Below are positions 53,274 through 61,458 of a stretch of 64,000 nt of DNA, piece after piece. The notes below the pieces were generated by a model. It had not been told where the DNA came from, did no database searches, and worked only from the letters and a program-made list of their open reading frames with translations. This stretch comes from Candidatus Poribacteria bacterium (GTDB taxonomy: Bacteria; Poribacteria; WGA-4E; WGA-3G): positions 44,185-108,184 of the forward strand of contig JAJDWA010000048.1 in NCBI GenBank assembly GCA_022825825.1, given 5' to 3'. How positions within the stretch are numbered: the first letter of the stretch is position 1; each line of letters starts with the position of its first letter. Both the position numbers and the translations under genes were made by a program.

Positions 53274-54956
53274 TCAGTTACGTAGAACATGAAACAGTGT
53301 TAGGCTATCAAACCAAGTGATATATAGAAAAAACGCGATGATAAGGAAAAAACTAACCTGTTGAACGATTTCCTGCGCTTTCCGAGGCACTGGACGACCA
53401 CGAATTTTCTCTACAGCGAAAAAGAGGAGGTGTCCCCCATCAGCAATTGGAATTGGTAATAAATTAACGATAGCGAGATTGATACTGATAAACCCGATGA
53501 AGAACAGAACACTGGTTAAGCCGACCTTTGCCGACTCACTCGTAATATGCACAATACCGATCGGTCCCGCAAGGTGACTCGGTGACACTTCTCCGCTGAG
53601 TAACCGTTTTAGGATTCGAGTGATAGATGTGCACGTAAGCCAAGTGGCTTCAATCCCCTTCCCAAATGCAGAAAATAAGTTATAATTTTGCGTAGGTATT
53701 TCTGGTGCCTTCAATTCCATACCACTGAGGAAGGTGTCCCATTTCAATCCTAAAAAAGTTCCTTCTTCGTCCGGTTTTGAGGAATCAATCGGAGAAAGGG
53801 TTACTGTTTCTTCTGTTTCCTTTCGTATTAATCCAAGCGTTACCGAATTATCCCCTGCTGCTTTTAGTTCAGAATAGAGTGATTTACTGTCCACTACCTT
53901 CCCATTAAGAGTGACAATAATATCTCCCGTTTTTATACCAGCCTTTTGAGCGGTGCTATTTTTCTGAACACCTGCTATTATTTGCCATTGCACAGGCAGT
54001 TGAAGGGTAATTGTTTCATCACCGCGTCGAATTCCGAGTTCAAGAGTATCTTTATTTTGGTGAATGTTGTTGTAAAGAGATCGATATTTTGTTCCGATCC
54101 ACCCGGATTCGGGGTTCCAAATCCCCATTCCAAAGTTTGGCACGTTATATATTTTCTGTCCGTTAATGGTATCAATTTGATCGTCTACTTTGAGACCAGC
54201 TTGTGCTGCCAAACTTCCTTCATCAATTTTTGATATGATGACATCGTTTTGATTAAGTACATTAAGCCTACCGTATTCAACTCTTGGATTGGATACTGCT
54301 TCAGGCACTACAGTGAGCGTTTTTAGGTTCCCATCCCGTTGCACGACAAGTTCCAATTCCTTTTCAGGATTAAGCTGAATTTCCTGGCTGAAAGTCATCC
54401 AATTTGTAATGCGGTCACCATTTACTGAAACAATTGTGTCTCCAGGCAGCACACCTCCAACAGCAGCGGGACCGTCATCATCGAGCCAACCTATCTGCAC
54501 CCCCTCTTGAGTTTTGTCAATAGATTGCCCCGTAAACATGTTGTATAACCGGACAGCGTCAGCATTGAGACCTACACTAAAAACACACCAATACGCTAAT
54601 ATACCGAACAAAAGATTCACAGCAGGCCCCGCGATAACAACAAATGCCCGTTTACCGAGCGAAGCACTTGCGAATTCGCCCTCAGCACCTGTCTGTTCAC
54701 TTGGGTTTTCACCTTCCATTTGAACATATCCACCGAATGGAAGCCAAGAGAGTTTGTATTCTGTTTCTCCGCGTTGAAAACCGACAATTTTTGGGCCAAA
54801 ACCGATTGAGAAAGTGTTCACCTTAATCCCCGCACGCTTTGCAGCCAGAAAGTGTCCAAGTTCATGAATAAAAATAAGAAAACCGAGCGCAATAATTGCA
54901 AGAAGTACTGCTTTGATGGTCGGAAAAATTGCGAAAATTGGTTCCAAAAATTCCAT
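53274..54956 (-). CDS. rseP: Site-2 protease RseP (M50), with three PDZ domains
   Basis: 560 residues, against about 450 for E. coli RseP. HELGH (31-35) lies in the first transmembrane segment, and the third zinc ligand is in LLPIPIADGGHLLFF, which reads ADGG rather than the usual LDGG. Between them are three PDZ-like domains: about 150-225 (VLPGDTIVSVNGDRI), 230-315 (LKVDDQIDTINGQKI) and 325-395 (IKTGDIIVTLNGKVV). The enzyme cleaves membrane-bound regulators such as anti-sigma factors inside the bilayer. No membrane anti-sigma gene is in this window. It lies 68 bp downstream of dxr. Confidence 0.94.
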   Translation of the reverse strand: MEFLEPIFAIFPTIKAVLLAIIALGFLIFIHELGHFLAAKRAGIKVNTFSIGFGPKIVGFQRGETEYKLSWLPFGGYVQMEGENPSEQTGAEGEFASASLGKRAFVVIAGPAVNLLFGILAYWCVFSVGLNADAVRLYNMFTGQSIDKTQEGVQIGWLDDDGPAAVGGVLPGDTIVSVNGDRITNWMTFSQEIQLNPEKELELVVQRDGNLKTLTVVPEAVSNPRVEYGRLNVLNQNDVIISKIDEGSLAAQAGLKVDDQIDTINGQKIYNVPNFGMGIWNPESGWIGTKYRSLYNNIHQNKDTLELGIRRGDETITLQLPVQWQIIAGVQKNSTAQKAGIKTGDIIVTLNGKVVDSKSLYSELKAAGDNSVTLGLIRKETEETVTLSPIDSSKPDEEGTFLGLKWDTFLSGMELKAPEIPTQNYNLFSAFGKGIEATWLTCTSITRILKRLLSGEVSPSHLAGPIGIVHITSESAKVGLTSVLFFIGFISINLAIVNLLPIPIADGGHLLFFAVEKIRGRPVPRKAQEIVQQVSFFLIIAFFLYITWFDSLTLFHVLRN

Positions 54957-55024
54957 TATTTATGTCTCCTATTCTATGAATGCAAGATTCGGATTTTATT
55001 TTAAGTATTTGTTAGAATTTTGAT

Positions 55025-56191
55025 TTATTTTTTGTCTTTTATAATTGAACGAGTAACAGATTTTGTCCATTGGTCAGCTTCAAGAATATCCTCAAGTGAA
55101 GGATCAGCAATCACGACATGTTTGTTCATAACGCATTCTAAAATAGCAGGAATATCCATAAATCCGATCCGTTCTTCAAGAAAAGCGTCTACCACAATTT
55201 CATCCGCGCTGCTGAGTACAACTGGAAGTGTGCCGCCGACTTCTGCTGCAGTGTACGCAAGTGAGATACAGGGAAACTTATCTGTGTCAACCGGTTCAAA
55301 ATGCAGTGTGCGAGATTCACATAAGTCTAACCGTGGGACTGGTGTTGAGAGCCTGTTGGGGTATGTTAAGGCGTACTGAATCATAATTCGCATATCTGTG
55401 GGCCCTAATTGAGCAAGCGTTGAACCATCTGTCCATTCAACCATTGAATGGATGATGCTTTCTCGGTGGATAACAATGTCAATCTTATCAAGTTCAATAT
55501 CAAATAACCACTTTGCTTCAATAACTTCCAGTCCTTTGTTCATCATGGTAGCGGAATCGACCGTAATTTTTGCGCCCATATCCCAATTGGGATGACGAAG
55601 TGCCTGTTGCGGTGTTACTGTGTAAAGTTCACCTTTTAGTGTATCACGAAACGGACCACCAGAGGCAGTTAATATCAATCGATGTATGTCAACTTGTCGG
55701 TCTCGTGCCCCCTCTAAACATTGAAAGATTGCGCTCATTTCGCCATCTATAGGTATTAAGTTTACCCCATTTTTGTGGACTGCGTCCATTACTATGGGAC
55801 CACACATCACCATCACCTCTTTGTTCACAAAGGCGATGTCTTTTCCAGCGTTGATGGCAGATAGTGTGGGTAGCAATCCCGCGCTTCCACCCATGCCATC
55901 TAAGACCTGGTCTGCTTCATGAATAGTCGCTACGGCTTCAATTCCGTTGACGCCAGAAAGGACCTCAGTGCTGTTGAGATCACGGAGACGTTCGCGTAGT
56001 CGATCTGCTGCTACTGGATCATTGAGTGCTGCTAACCTCGGACGAAATTGGCGCACTTGCTGTTCAAGTGTGTCAACATCCGTATTCGCGGCGAGTGCGA
56101 CAACATTAAATTCTTTGCTATGTGTTTCAACAACGTTGAGGGCATTTTTTCCAATAGAACCCGTACTGCCCAAAATGGCAATGTGTTTCAT
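55025..56191 (-). CDS. dxr: 1-deoxy-D-xylulose 5-phosphate reductoisomerase
   Basis: 388 residues from ATG at 56191; the frame continues to a TTG at 56236, but MKHIAILGSTGSIG is the normal family start. It makes MEP, the first committed step of the non-mevalonate isoprenoid pathway. NADPH binding is at GSTGSIG. The region FVNKEVMVMCG, TASGGPFR, HPNWDMGAKITVDSATMMNKGLE and the C-terminal domain are present. The metal motif reads IDGEMSA where most enzymes have VDSEHNA: the Asp and Glu are kept, while Ser and His are changed. No strong ribosome site precedes 56191. Confidence 0.94.
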   Translation of the reverse strand: MKHIAILGSTGSIGKNALNVVETHSKEFNVVALAANTDVDTLEQQVRQFRPRLAALNDPVAADRLRERLRDLNSTEVLSGVNGIEAVATIHEADQVLDGMGGSAGLLPTLSAINAGKDIAFVNKEVMVMCGPIVMDAVHKNGVNLIPIDGEMSAIFQCLEGARDRQVDIHRLILTASGGPFRDTLKGELYTVTPQQALRHPNWDMGAKITVDSATMMNKGLEVIEAKWLFDIELDKIDIVIHRESIIHSMVEWTDGSTLAQLGPTDMRIMIQYALTYPNRLSTPVPRLDLCESRTLHFEPVDTDKFPCISLAYTAAEVGGTLPVVLSSADEIVVDAFLEERIGFMDIPAILECVMNKHVVIADPSLEDILEADQWTKSVTRSIIKDKK

Positions 56192-56320
56192 GTGTATTGA
56201 CTGTAATGACAGCGCCGTAACATTCGTTTTCTTCAAAGTAGATAAGTGCTTCGTTAATATTGATCACCTTTACTCTAAAGATAGATGATGTAAGTAAACG
56301 AAAATTCTGCCTGAACGGAC

Positions 56321-57151
56321 TTATGAAAAAAATCCCGTTAATGCAAGATAATAGTAGAGGATAGGTGCGCTAAAGATTAAACTATCACACCTGTCAAGGA
56401 ATCCTCCATGTCCGGGTATGAAATCGCCAGAGTCTTTAACACCTGCGGTGCGTTTCATAAGTGACACGCTTAAATCACCAAGCTGCCCCAAAACGCTCAA
56501 TAGCAGCCCTATAATAGCCGCGTTTACTAAAGAGAGTTTTTGTAGAAGGAGCGCACCAAGTGCTATGCTGATCAAAGTTCCTACCACAAAACCAGCAATA
56601 GTGCCTTCAACCGTTTTACGCGGACTAATTGGTGTGATAAGTTTATGTTTTCCAATAGCTCTACCGATGAGATAAGCACCAGTATCGCTACACCAAATTG
56701 TTCCAATTAGCAAGAAAATAAGCTGCATGCCCACAGCATCCGCTTTTCTTAGCAGAATACAGTGGTAACCGAATGCCCATCCAATTGTCAGGATACCTGT
56801 AAGTTTTAAGGTGACGGTAAGTAATTCTCCGGCGACTTTTCCTCGGTATATGCTTGATGCGAAAGCATAGATAAACACAACGACAAAGAAACTGAACAAG
56901 ACAAGCGAGGTGGTTGGATTTTTTATAGGGGTATCCAAAAAAAACGCGAACAAGCAGAACCCCACCGTTAGAATCGTAGGGACAGCAGGATTCAACTTAC
57001 TCCCGAAGTTACCTGCTAACCTACAGTATTCAACTTGCATCATCAGAACGGCGGCGGAGATAAGCAGCAGGTAAAACCAAGTTCCCAAATAGATAAGCAG
57101 CAGGACCAGCGGGACCAGTACAACAACACTCAGAGTTCGCCGCCAAAACAT
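56321..57151 (-). CDS. cdsA: Phosphatidate cytidylyltransferase (CDP-diglyceride synthetase)
   Basis: 276 residues, seven to eight transmembrane segments. The CdsA signature spans SDTGAYLIGRAIGKHKLITP, then ISPRKTVEGTIAG and LGQLGDLSVSLMKRTAGVKDSG, ending IPGHGGFLDRCDS. It makes CDP-diacylglycerol for phospholipid synthesis and would feed the CDP-alcohol phosphotransferase at 37348. It starts 2 bp after the frr stop, so translation is probably coupled. Confidence 0.96.
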   Translation of the reverse strand: MFWRRTLSVVVLVPLVLLLIYLGTWFYLLLISAAVLMMQVEYCRLAGNFGSKLNPAVPTILTVGFCLFAFFLDTPIKNPTTSLVLFSFFVVVFIYAFASSIYRGKVAGELLTVTLKLTGILTIGWAFGYHCILLRKADAVGMQLIFLLIGTIWCSDTGAYLIGRAIGKHKLITPISPRKTVEGTIAGFVVGTLISIALGALLLQKLSLVNAAIIGLLLSVLGQLGDLSVSLMKRTAGVKDSGDFIPGHGGFLDRCDSLIFSAPILYYYLALTGFFS

Positions 57152-57153
57152 AA

Positions 57154-57741
57154 TTAGTTCTCTAACAGTTCAGATTCTTTTGCATCAGCTAAATCGTTGA
57201 TTTGGTTAACGTAGGTATCGGTTAATTTCTGTACTGGGTCAGCATCACTCCGTCCGCCTTTCTTATCGCCGCCTCTGCCTTTGCTTCTTCTACCACCTGA
57301 GCCTGCATCATTACCCTCAAGTTTGCGAATAGCATCGTTTGCATCTCGGCGTATGTTCCGAATAGCAACCCTACCCTCCTCAGCTAATTTTTTTACCAGT
57401 TTCGTGAGTTCAACGCGTCGTTCAGTAGTCAACTCAGGGACCTGGATTCGAATGATGCTGCCATCATTGCTGGTGGCGAGTCCTAAATCAGATTGCGCGA
57501 TCGCTTTTTCGATTTCCGTAATTAGCGTTTTATCCCAAGGCTGGATAACAAGTTGATGCGGTTCCGGTGTCGTAATTGTTCCGACCTGATTTAATGGGGT
57601 TTTGTTACCGTAGTAATTAATCGTAACTTGATCTAACAACGCGGTGGTAGCACGACCTGTTTGGACATGCGACAACTTTGCCGTTGTTGATTCTATCGTT
57701 TTCTTCATTCGTGATTCAGCATTTTTCAGTACTTCTTGCAT
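57154..57741 (-). CDS. frr: Ribosome recycling factor with Gly/Lys/Arg-rich insert
   Basis: 195 residues (usual 185). It splits ribosomes after termination together with EF-G. Normal blocks are present: TGRATTALLDQVTINYYG, TPLNQVGTITTPEP, LVIQPWD, GLATSNDGSIIRI and VAIRNIRRDANDAIRKLE. The segment 143-169 (NDAGSGGRRSKGRGGDKKGG...) replaces the usual charged helix of domain I before QKLTDTYVNQINDL. That is an unusual low-complexity basic insertion. It lies 45 bp after tsf and 2 bp before cdsA; pyrH, usually placed here, is absent. Confidence 0.94.
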   Translation of the reverse strand: MQEVLKNAESRMKKTIESTTAKLSHVQTGRATTALLDQVTINYYGNKTPLNQVGTITTPEPHQLVIQPWDKTLITEIEKAIAQSDLGLATSNDGSIIRIQVPELTTERRVELTKLVKKLAEEGRVAIRNIRRDANDAIRKLEGNDAGSGGRRSKGRGGDKKGGRSDADPVQKLTDTYVNQINDLADAKESELLEN

Positions 57742-57786
57742 CTGAATTCCCTATTCCTTTCTGGCTTCGCTGATCCCTGAAATCAT

Positions 57787-58380
57787 TTACTGTCCGAGGA
57801 CGTAGAGCACAAAACGTTTTACAACGATATTCTCACCGAGTTGCGCGATTGCATCCTTAACAAGATCCTCGATAGTTTTATCGGCATCGCGAATGTACGG
57901 TTGTTTTAGTAGACATGCTTCTGAGTAAAATTTAGAAAGCCGTCCTTCAACAATTTTATCAACAATATGGTCAGGCTTACCTTCTTGTAGTGCTTGTGTT
58001 TTCAAAATTGCTTTTTCGGCATCAAGTTCTTCTGCAGGAACTTCGTCTTCGCCAACATATTTGGGTTTTGCTGCAGCAACTTGCATAGCGATCTCAGTCG
58101 CTAATTTTTGAAACTGCTCTGTCCGAGCGACAAAGTCGGTTTCGCAATTTAATTCTACTAAAGTACCAACGCGGTTACCTGGATGGATGTAAGAAATAAT
58201 AAGTCCTTCTTCAGTGGCTCGTCCGCCTTTGACTTCAGAAGCGCGCAAGCCTTGCTCGCGCAATTTCTGAATCGCAGCGTCTATATCTCCATCCGTTTCT
58301 GCTAATGCTTTTTTGCAGTCCATAATTCCGGCGCCAGTACGCGAACGCAGTTCACTAACCATTTTTGCTGTAATTGCCAT
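57787..58380 (-). CDS. tsf: Elongation factor Ts (short form)
   Basis: 197 residues; the exchange factor for EF-Tu. The N-terminal SELRSRTGAGIMDCKKALAE is the Tu-binding signature, and LVELNCETDFVARTEQF the core motif. It ends with LGENIVVKRFVLY. The length fits the short bacterial type that lacks one of the duplicated C-terminal halves. It lies 121 bp downstream of rpsB; frr follows after 45 bp. Confidence 0.97.
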   Translation of the reverse strand: MAITAKMVSELRSRTGAGIMDCKKALAETDGDIDAAIQKLREQGLRASEVKGGRATEEGLIISYIHPGNRVGTLVELNCETDFVARTEQFQKLATEIAMQVAAAKPKYVGEDEVPAEELDAEKAILKTQALQEGKPDHIVDKIVEGRLSKFYSEACLLKQPYIRDADKTIEDLVKDAIAQLGENIVVKRFVLYVLGQ

Positions 58381-58501
58381 TTTTCCTCCAATTTAGATCC
58401 AATTTGGTTTTAAGCACCAAGTTTGAATGCTAAAGTTAAAGACCTTCAGTTTCGTATACAGTTGTTTGTAATTATCAATCTGAAATATTTTTGCCTGTAA
58501 C

Positions 58502-59395
58502 CTACTGTGGGGTTCTTCGTGATCGTCCTGTTCTTCTTTTTGGACGAGGTTGACGTGCTTGCCGTTGTTCGCTGTCGCCAATTGCTTCAGGTTCAGCAGA
58601 AAGTTGCGCCGCGTCTAACATCTGAGCTGTCTGCTCCTCATGTCGTTCCGCTTCAGCAACTTTATCAACCTGAGTTTCTTCGGGTTTTGCTTCTTCATCT
58701 TGTGCGCCTTCTAATGCATCACCACGCCCTTCAATCATGGCTTCCGCTAAAACAGCACAAATTAACCGAATTGAACGGATGGCATCATCATTGCCAGGGA
58801 TCGGTAGATCAATCGGATCGGGATCACAGTTCGTATCTACTATCGCAATTATCGGGATGCCAAGTTTGTTTGCTTCAGCAATTGCGGTGTGTTCTTTTCG
58901 CGTATCCGTGACAATAACGACTTCAGGGAGAACTGACATTTCTTTAATACCAGTTAGGTTGTTTGACAGTTTCCCTTTTTCTCGTCTCAGGCGGATGATC
59001 TCTTTTTTAGGCCGTTTTTCAAGTTCACCACTTGTTTCTTCAGACTCAAGCTCGTCTAACCTGCTGATACTTTGTCGAATTGTTTGGAAGTTTGTCAACA
59101 TTCCGCCAAGCCAGCGGTGATTGACATAATACATTCCACATCGAACGGCTTCTTCTAATACAGCTTCCTTGGATTGCCGTTTTGTTCCTACAAAAAGTGC
59201 TGTGCCGCCGCTTGCAGCAACGCCTTGCACGAATTCCACCGCGGTTTCAAGCATTCTCAACGTTTTCTGTAGATCAATTATATAAATGCCATTTCGTTCA
59301 GCGAAGATGTACTCTGCCATCTTCGGGTTCCAACGTCTTGTTTGGTGACCAAAGTGAACTCCACACTCAAGGAGTTCTTTCATTGTAACTGCCAA
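58502..59395 (-). CDS. rpsB: 30S ribosomal protein S2
   Basis: 297 residues. [64 protein letters not shown] and [11 protein letters not shown] are all family blocks. The start is TTG at 59395: AGGAGGT stands six bases upstream, whereas the next ATG (59383) is 18 away. The C-terminal 60 residues form an acidic stretch then a basic Arg/Lys tail, giving a protein about 50 residues longer than E. coli S2. It heads the translation-lipid-isoprenoid cluster that runs to priA. Confidence 0.97.
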   Translation of the reverse strand: MAVTMKELLECGVHFGHQTRRWNPKMAEYIFAERNGIYIIDLQKTLRMLETAVEFVQGVAASGGTALFVGTKRQSKEAVLEEAVRCGMYYVNHRWLGGMLTNFQTIRQSISRLDELESEETSGELEKRPKKEIIRLRREKGKLSNNLTGIKEMSVLPEVVIVTDTRKEHTAIAEANKLGIPIIAIVDTNCDPDPIDLPIPGNDDAIRSIRLICAVLAEAMIEGRGDALEGAQDEEAKPEETQVDKVAEAERHEEQTAQMLDAAQLSAEPEAIGDSEQRQARQPRPKRRTGRSRRTPQ

Positions 59396-59553
59396 AAATA
59401 ACCTCCTGGGTTTACTGGAGCCGCAAGACTCCTCAATGGGTTTATACGTCCACCTCCTTCATATTTGCAGCAAACTCTCATGATGAGAGAACCCCTGTGC
59501 AAATCTGGAAGTGTGTATCTCAAATAATACCGTTTTTATGCATTCAACCAAAT
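59396..59553 (-). other. Structured leader of the rpsB operon
   Basis: About 160 nt between the expected start site and rpsB. On the minus strand it can form CTCTCAT-C-ATGAGAG and GGAG-loop-CTCC stems just before the ribosome site. It also has a second AAGGAGGTGG with no ORF after it. Autoregulation by S2 is known in other bacteria; here it is only possible. Confidence 0.4.
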
Positions 59554-59560
59554 TACAGTA

Positions 59561-59589
59561 ATTATATCACGTATGTAGCAAGCATGCAA
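59561..59589 (-). promoter_or_regulatory. Promoter of the rpsB cluster
   Basis: On the minus strand TTGCAT (59584-59589), 17 bp, TATAAT (59561-59566), about 165 bp before the rpsB start. A weaker TTGGTT-16-TATTAT pair follows about 10 bp downstream. Confidence 0.7.
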
Positions 59590-59606
59590 CATTTTTTTCT
59601 TTAGTT

Positions 59607-60803
59607 ATGAACTATTTTGCGTTGGTGAATTCCATTAGAGGTTCAACTAATCTCAACCTAAACGTTACTACAGCGTCTATTTCGCAAAATCTGGAGTCCA
59701 AAATGCAAAATCTACTTGAACAGATAGCATCACATTTCCAAATCAATTTATCTGGGATTGCAGTTGAACCGATTTACCACGGTAAACAACAGAAGCAGAA
59801 CGTCGCCCGACTGAGAATCAGAAGGAAAAGTTATCTACTCAAACAACACGATATTACTGAACCAGTTACCAAATCAGGTTTCACACCATTTCAAATTGAG
59901 AAGTTCACACTGTCAACACTTCACAAGGCTGGATGTCTTGTGCCTCGAATTATTTGGGAATCTGAACAACAGCAGGCACTGTTGTTAGAATGGCGTGGCG
60001 ATCAGACACTTGATTCCTTAGCACAAAACGAATCAGTGTCGAGTCTCATGCCTGATCTACACGCAATTTTTAATGTATTTTGTCATATTGAAGAAGTCTT
60101 TAGGAAAAACGAGGCACAATTCAGCCCGTATATATTTCATTTTGAACTTAAGCAGCCCTTGCAACGTTTACTTGAACAGGGCAGGAAAACAGTCGGTTAT
60201 CTGGAACATCTGAGTAAGACATCACTCACCTCATCGCAAGTAGCGCAGCTTGACACAGCATGGACATCTCTTTCCAATCGGCTATTAGCAGCACAGCCAA
60301 CGTTGGGGGGACTTGACTATCAAGCACGCAATATCGTGATTGACGGTGCGCTTCCGTATTTTATTGATTTTGCGAGTGTTGGGTGGGATTGGCAGGAAAG
60401 AAGGTTAGTTCAATATTTTAATAGTATTGGTGCGTTCCAGGAAGATGCTAACTTCGTTTCTTTGCTGAACTGTGAATTAGTCGATGCTTATGCAGCGTGG
60501 GTAACCCAAAATCGCGAAAAGAGTGCCTCTGCCGACATTGCAGCGCGTGTTGATGGACATCATCTACTTTTTTATCTCTCAATTGTGTATCGCATATTAC
60601 ACGCTGTCGCAAGACCCGAAACGTCTGAAAGTCAAATTCTGTTGGAAGCATGGGGAGATGCACGGTTGAGATTTAAACGCGCAATTTCGCTGATTATTGA
60701 GACTGATTTGAGTGATGATGTGTCTATTACCCAAATCCGTAAAATAATAGGGAATTTCACGCGGACATTTCGTAGAATGCCAACCTATTATAGTGAAATT
60801 TAA
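59607..60803 (+). CDS. Aminoglycoside-phosphotransferase/kinase-like protein
   Basis: 398 residues. The C-terminal lobe shows GGLDYQARNIVIDG (about 236-249) and FIDFASVGWDW, matching the HGDxxxxN catalytic loop and the IDFE metal site of APH-like kinases, but the first His is Leu here. The N-lobe has RRKSYLLKQHD as candidate ATP-Lys strand. About 150-330 is mostly helical. Its substrate is unknown; such proteins phosphorylate small molecules or act as pseudokinases. The start ATG at 59607 has no strong ribosome site, and an internal Met at 59703 (MQNLLEQIASHF) is possible. It is divergent from the rpsB cluster. Confidence 0.75.
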   Translation: MNYFALVNSIRGSTNLNLNVTTASISQNLESKMQNLLEQIASHFQINLSGIAVEPIYHGKQQKQNVARLRIRRKSYLLKQHDITEPVTKSGFTPFQIEKFTLSTLHKAGCLVPRIIWESEQQQALLLEWRGDQTLDSLAQNESVSSLMPDLHAIFNVFCHIEEVFRKNEAQFSPYIFHFELKQPLQRLLEQGRKTVGYLEHLSKTSLTSSQVAQLDTAWTSLSNRLLAAQPTLGGLDYQARNIVIDGALPYFIDFASVGWDWQERRLVQYFNSIGAFQEDANFVSLLNCELVDAYAAWVTQNREKSASADIAARVDGHHLLFYLSIVYRILHAVARPETSESQILLEAWGDARLRFKRAISLIIETDLSDDVSITQIRKIIGNFTRTFRRMPTYYSEI

Positions 60804-61044
60804 AATATGTGAACACTCCTGGTAGATGCGGTTTCCTAACCAATGCAGAATCATGTAGAATCATGTAGAATGCCATACGCGCATTCTACATGATTCTGCC
60901 GAACTATGAGACTGCATAAACACCAGTTCGGTTAGGAAACCGAATCCGCTGAATACCGGACGCGTATTCAGTGTTGATTTGGCCAAATGCCAAAAAGCGC
61001 ATTTGGCGTTGATCGGATAAAAGATAAATTCCGTTAATTTGGTA
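60804..61044. repeat. Palindrome cluster between convergent genes
   Basis: Contains a perfect 17-bp hairpin (60857-60873 with 60881-60897, word AGAATCATGTAGAATGC) preceded by a direct repeat of AATCATGTAG. GGTTAGGAAACCG follows, then CTGAATAC...GTATTCAG, and GCCAAATGC...GCATTTGGC near 60990-61012. The last is the same hairpin as in 43371-43394. Confidence 0.65.
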
Positions 61045-61458
61045 TTATTCGATAACATCTATAATTGTTTCTTTAAGTTTTATCAAGAACGTTTCTACTT
61101 CTGGTGTTGATGGATCAATTTTTTCTGTTGATAATCCGGCGTTGTGAAATTTATTTTGGTATGAGTTGAGTAAATCATAGAGCAGTTTTAGGTCAATCTG
61201 CCGATTGTGAATGGCATCGCGAACATCCTTAAATTGTTCTTCTACAGTTTCTTGCGGAACACCATCCGGGCGGTTTGTGATGAGGAGTTTTTCTGTGCCG
61301 TTTAAGGCGCGGACTGCCATCCAGTACCGCATGCCTTCGGCGCCTCCGACTCGGTTGTAAACAAATAATCCGATACCTATACTTACAATGAGAATCAAAA
61401 ACAAAAAGACAAGTACACGGCGGTAACAACCACTAATCTTTTGTGTTATAAGTGACAT
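61045..61458 (-). CDS. Small membrane-anchored protein of unknown function
   Basis: 137 residues. One transmembrane segment at about 14-34 (RVLVFLFLILIVSIGIGLFVY) is followed by a soluble helical part. No motif is recognised. The ATG at 61458 directly follows the TAG of the amidohydrolase gene (TAGATG), so it is probably translated from the same mRNA. Confidence 0.75.
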   Translation of the reverse strand: MSLITQKISGCYRRVLVFLFLILIVSIGIGLFVYNRVGGAEGMRYWMAVRALNGTEKLLITNRPDGVPQETVEEQFKDVRDAIHNRQIDLKLLYDLLNSYQNKFHNAGLSTEKIDPSTPEVETFLIKLKETIIDVIE

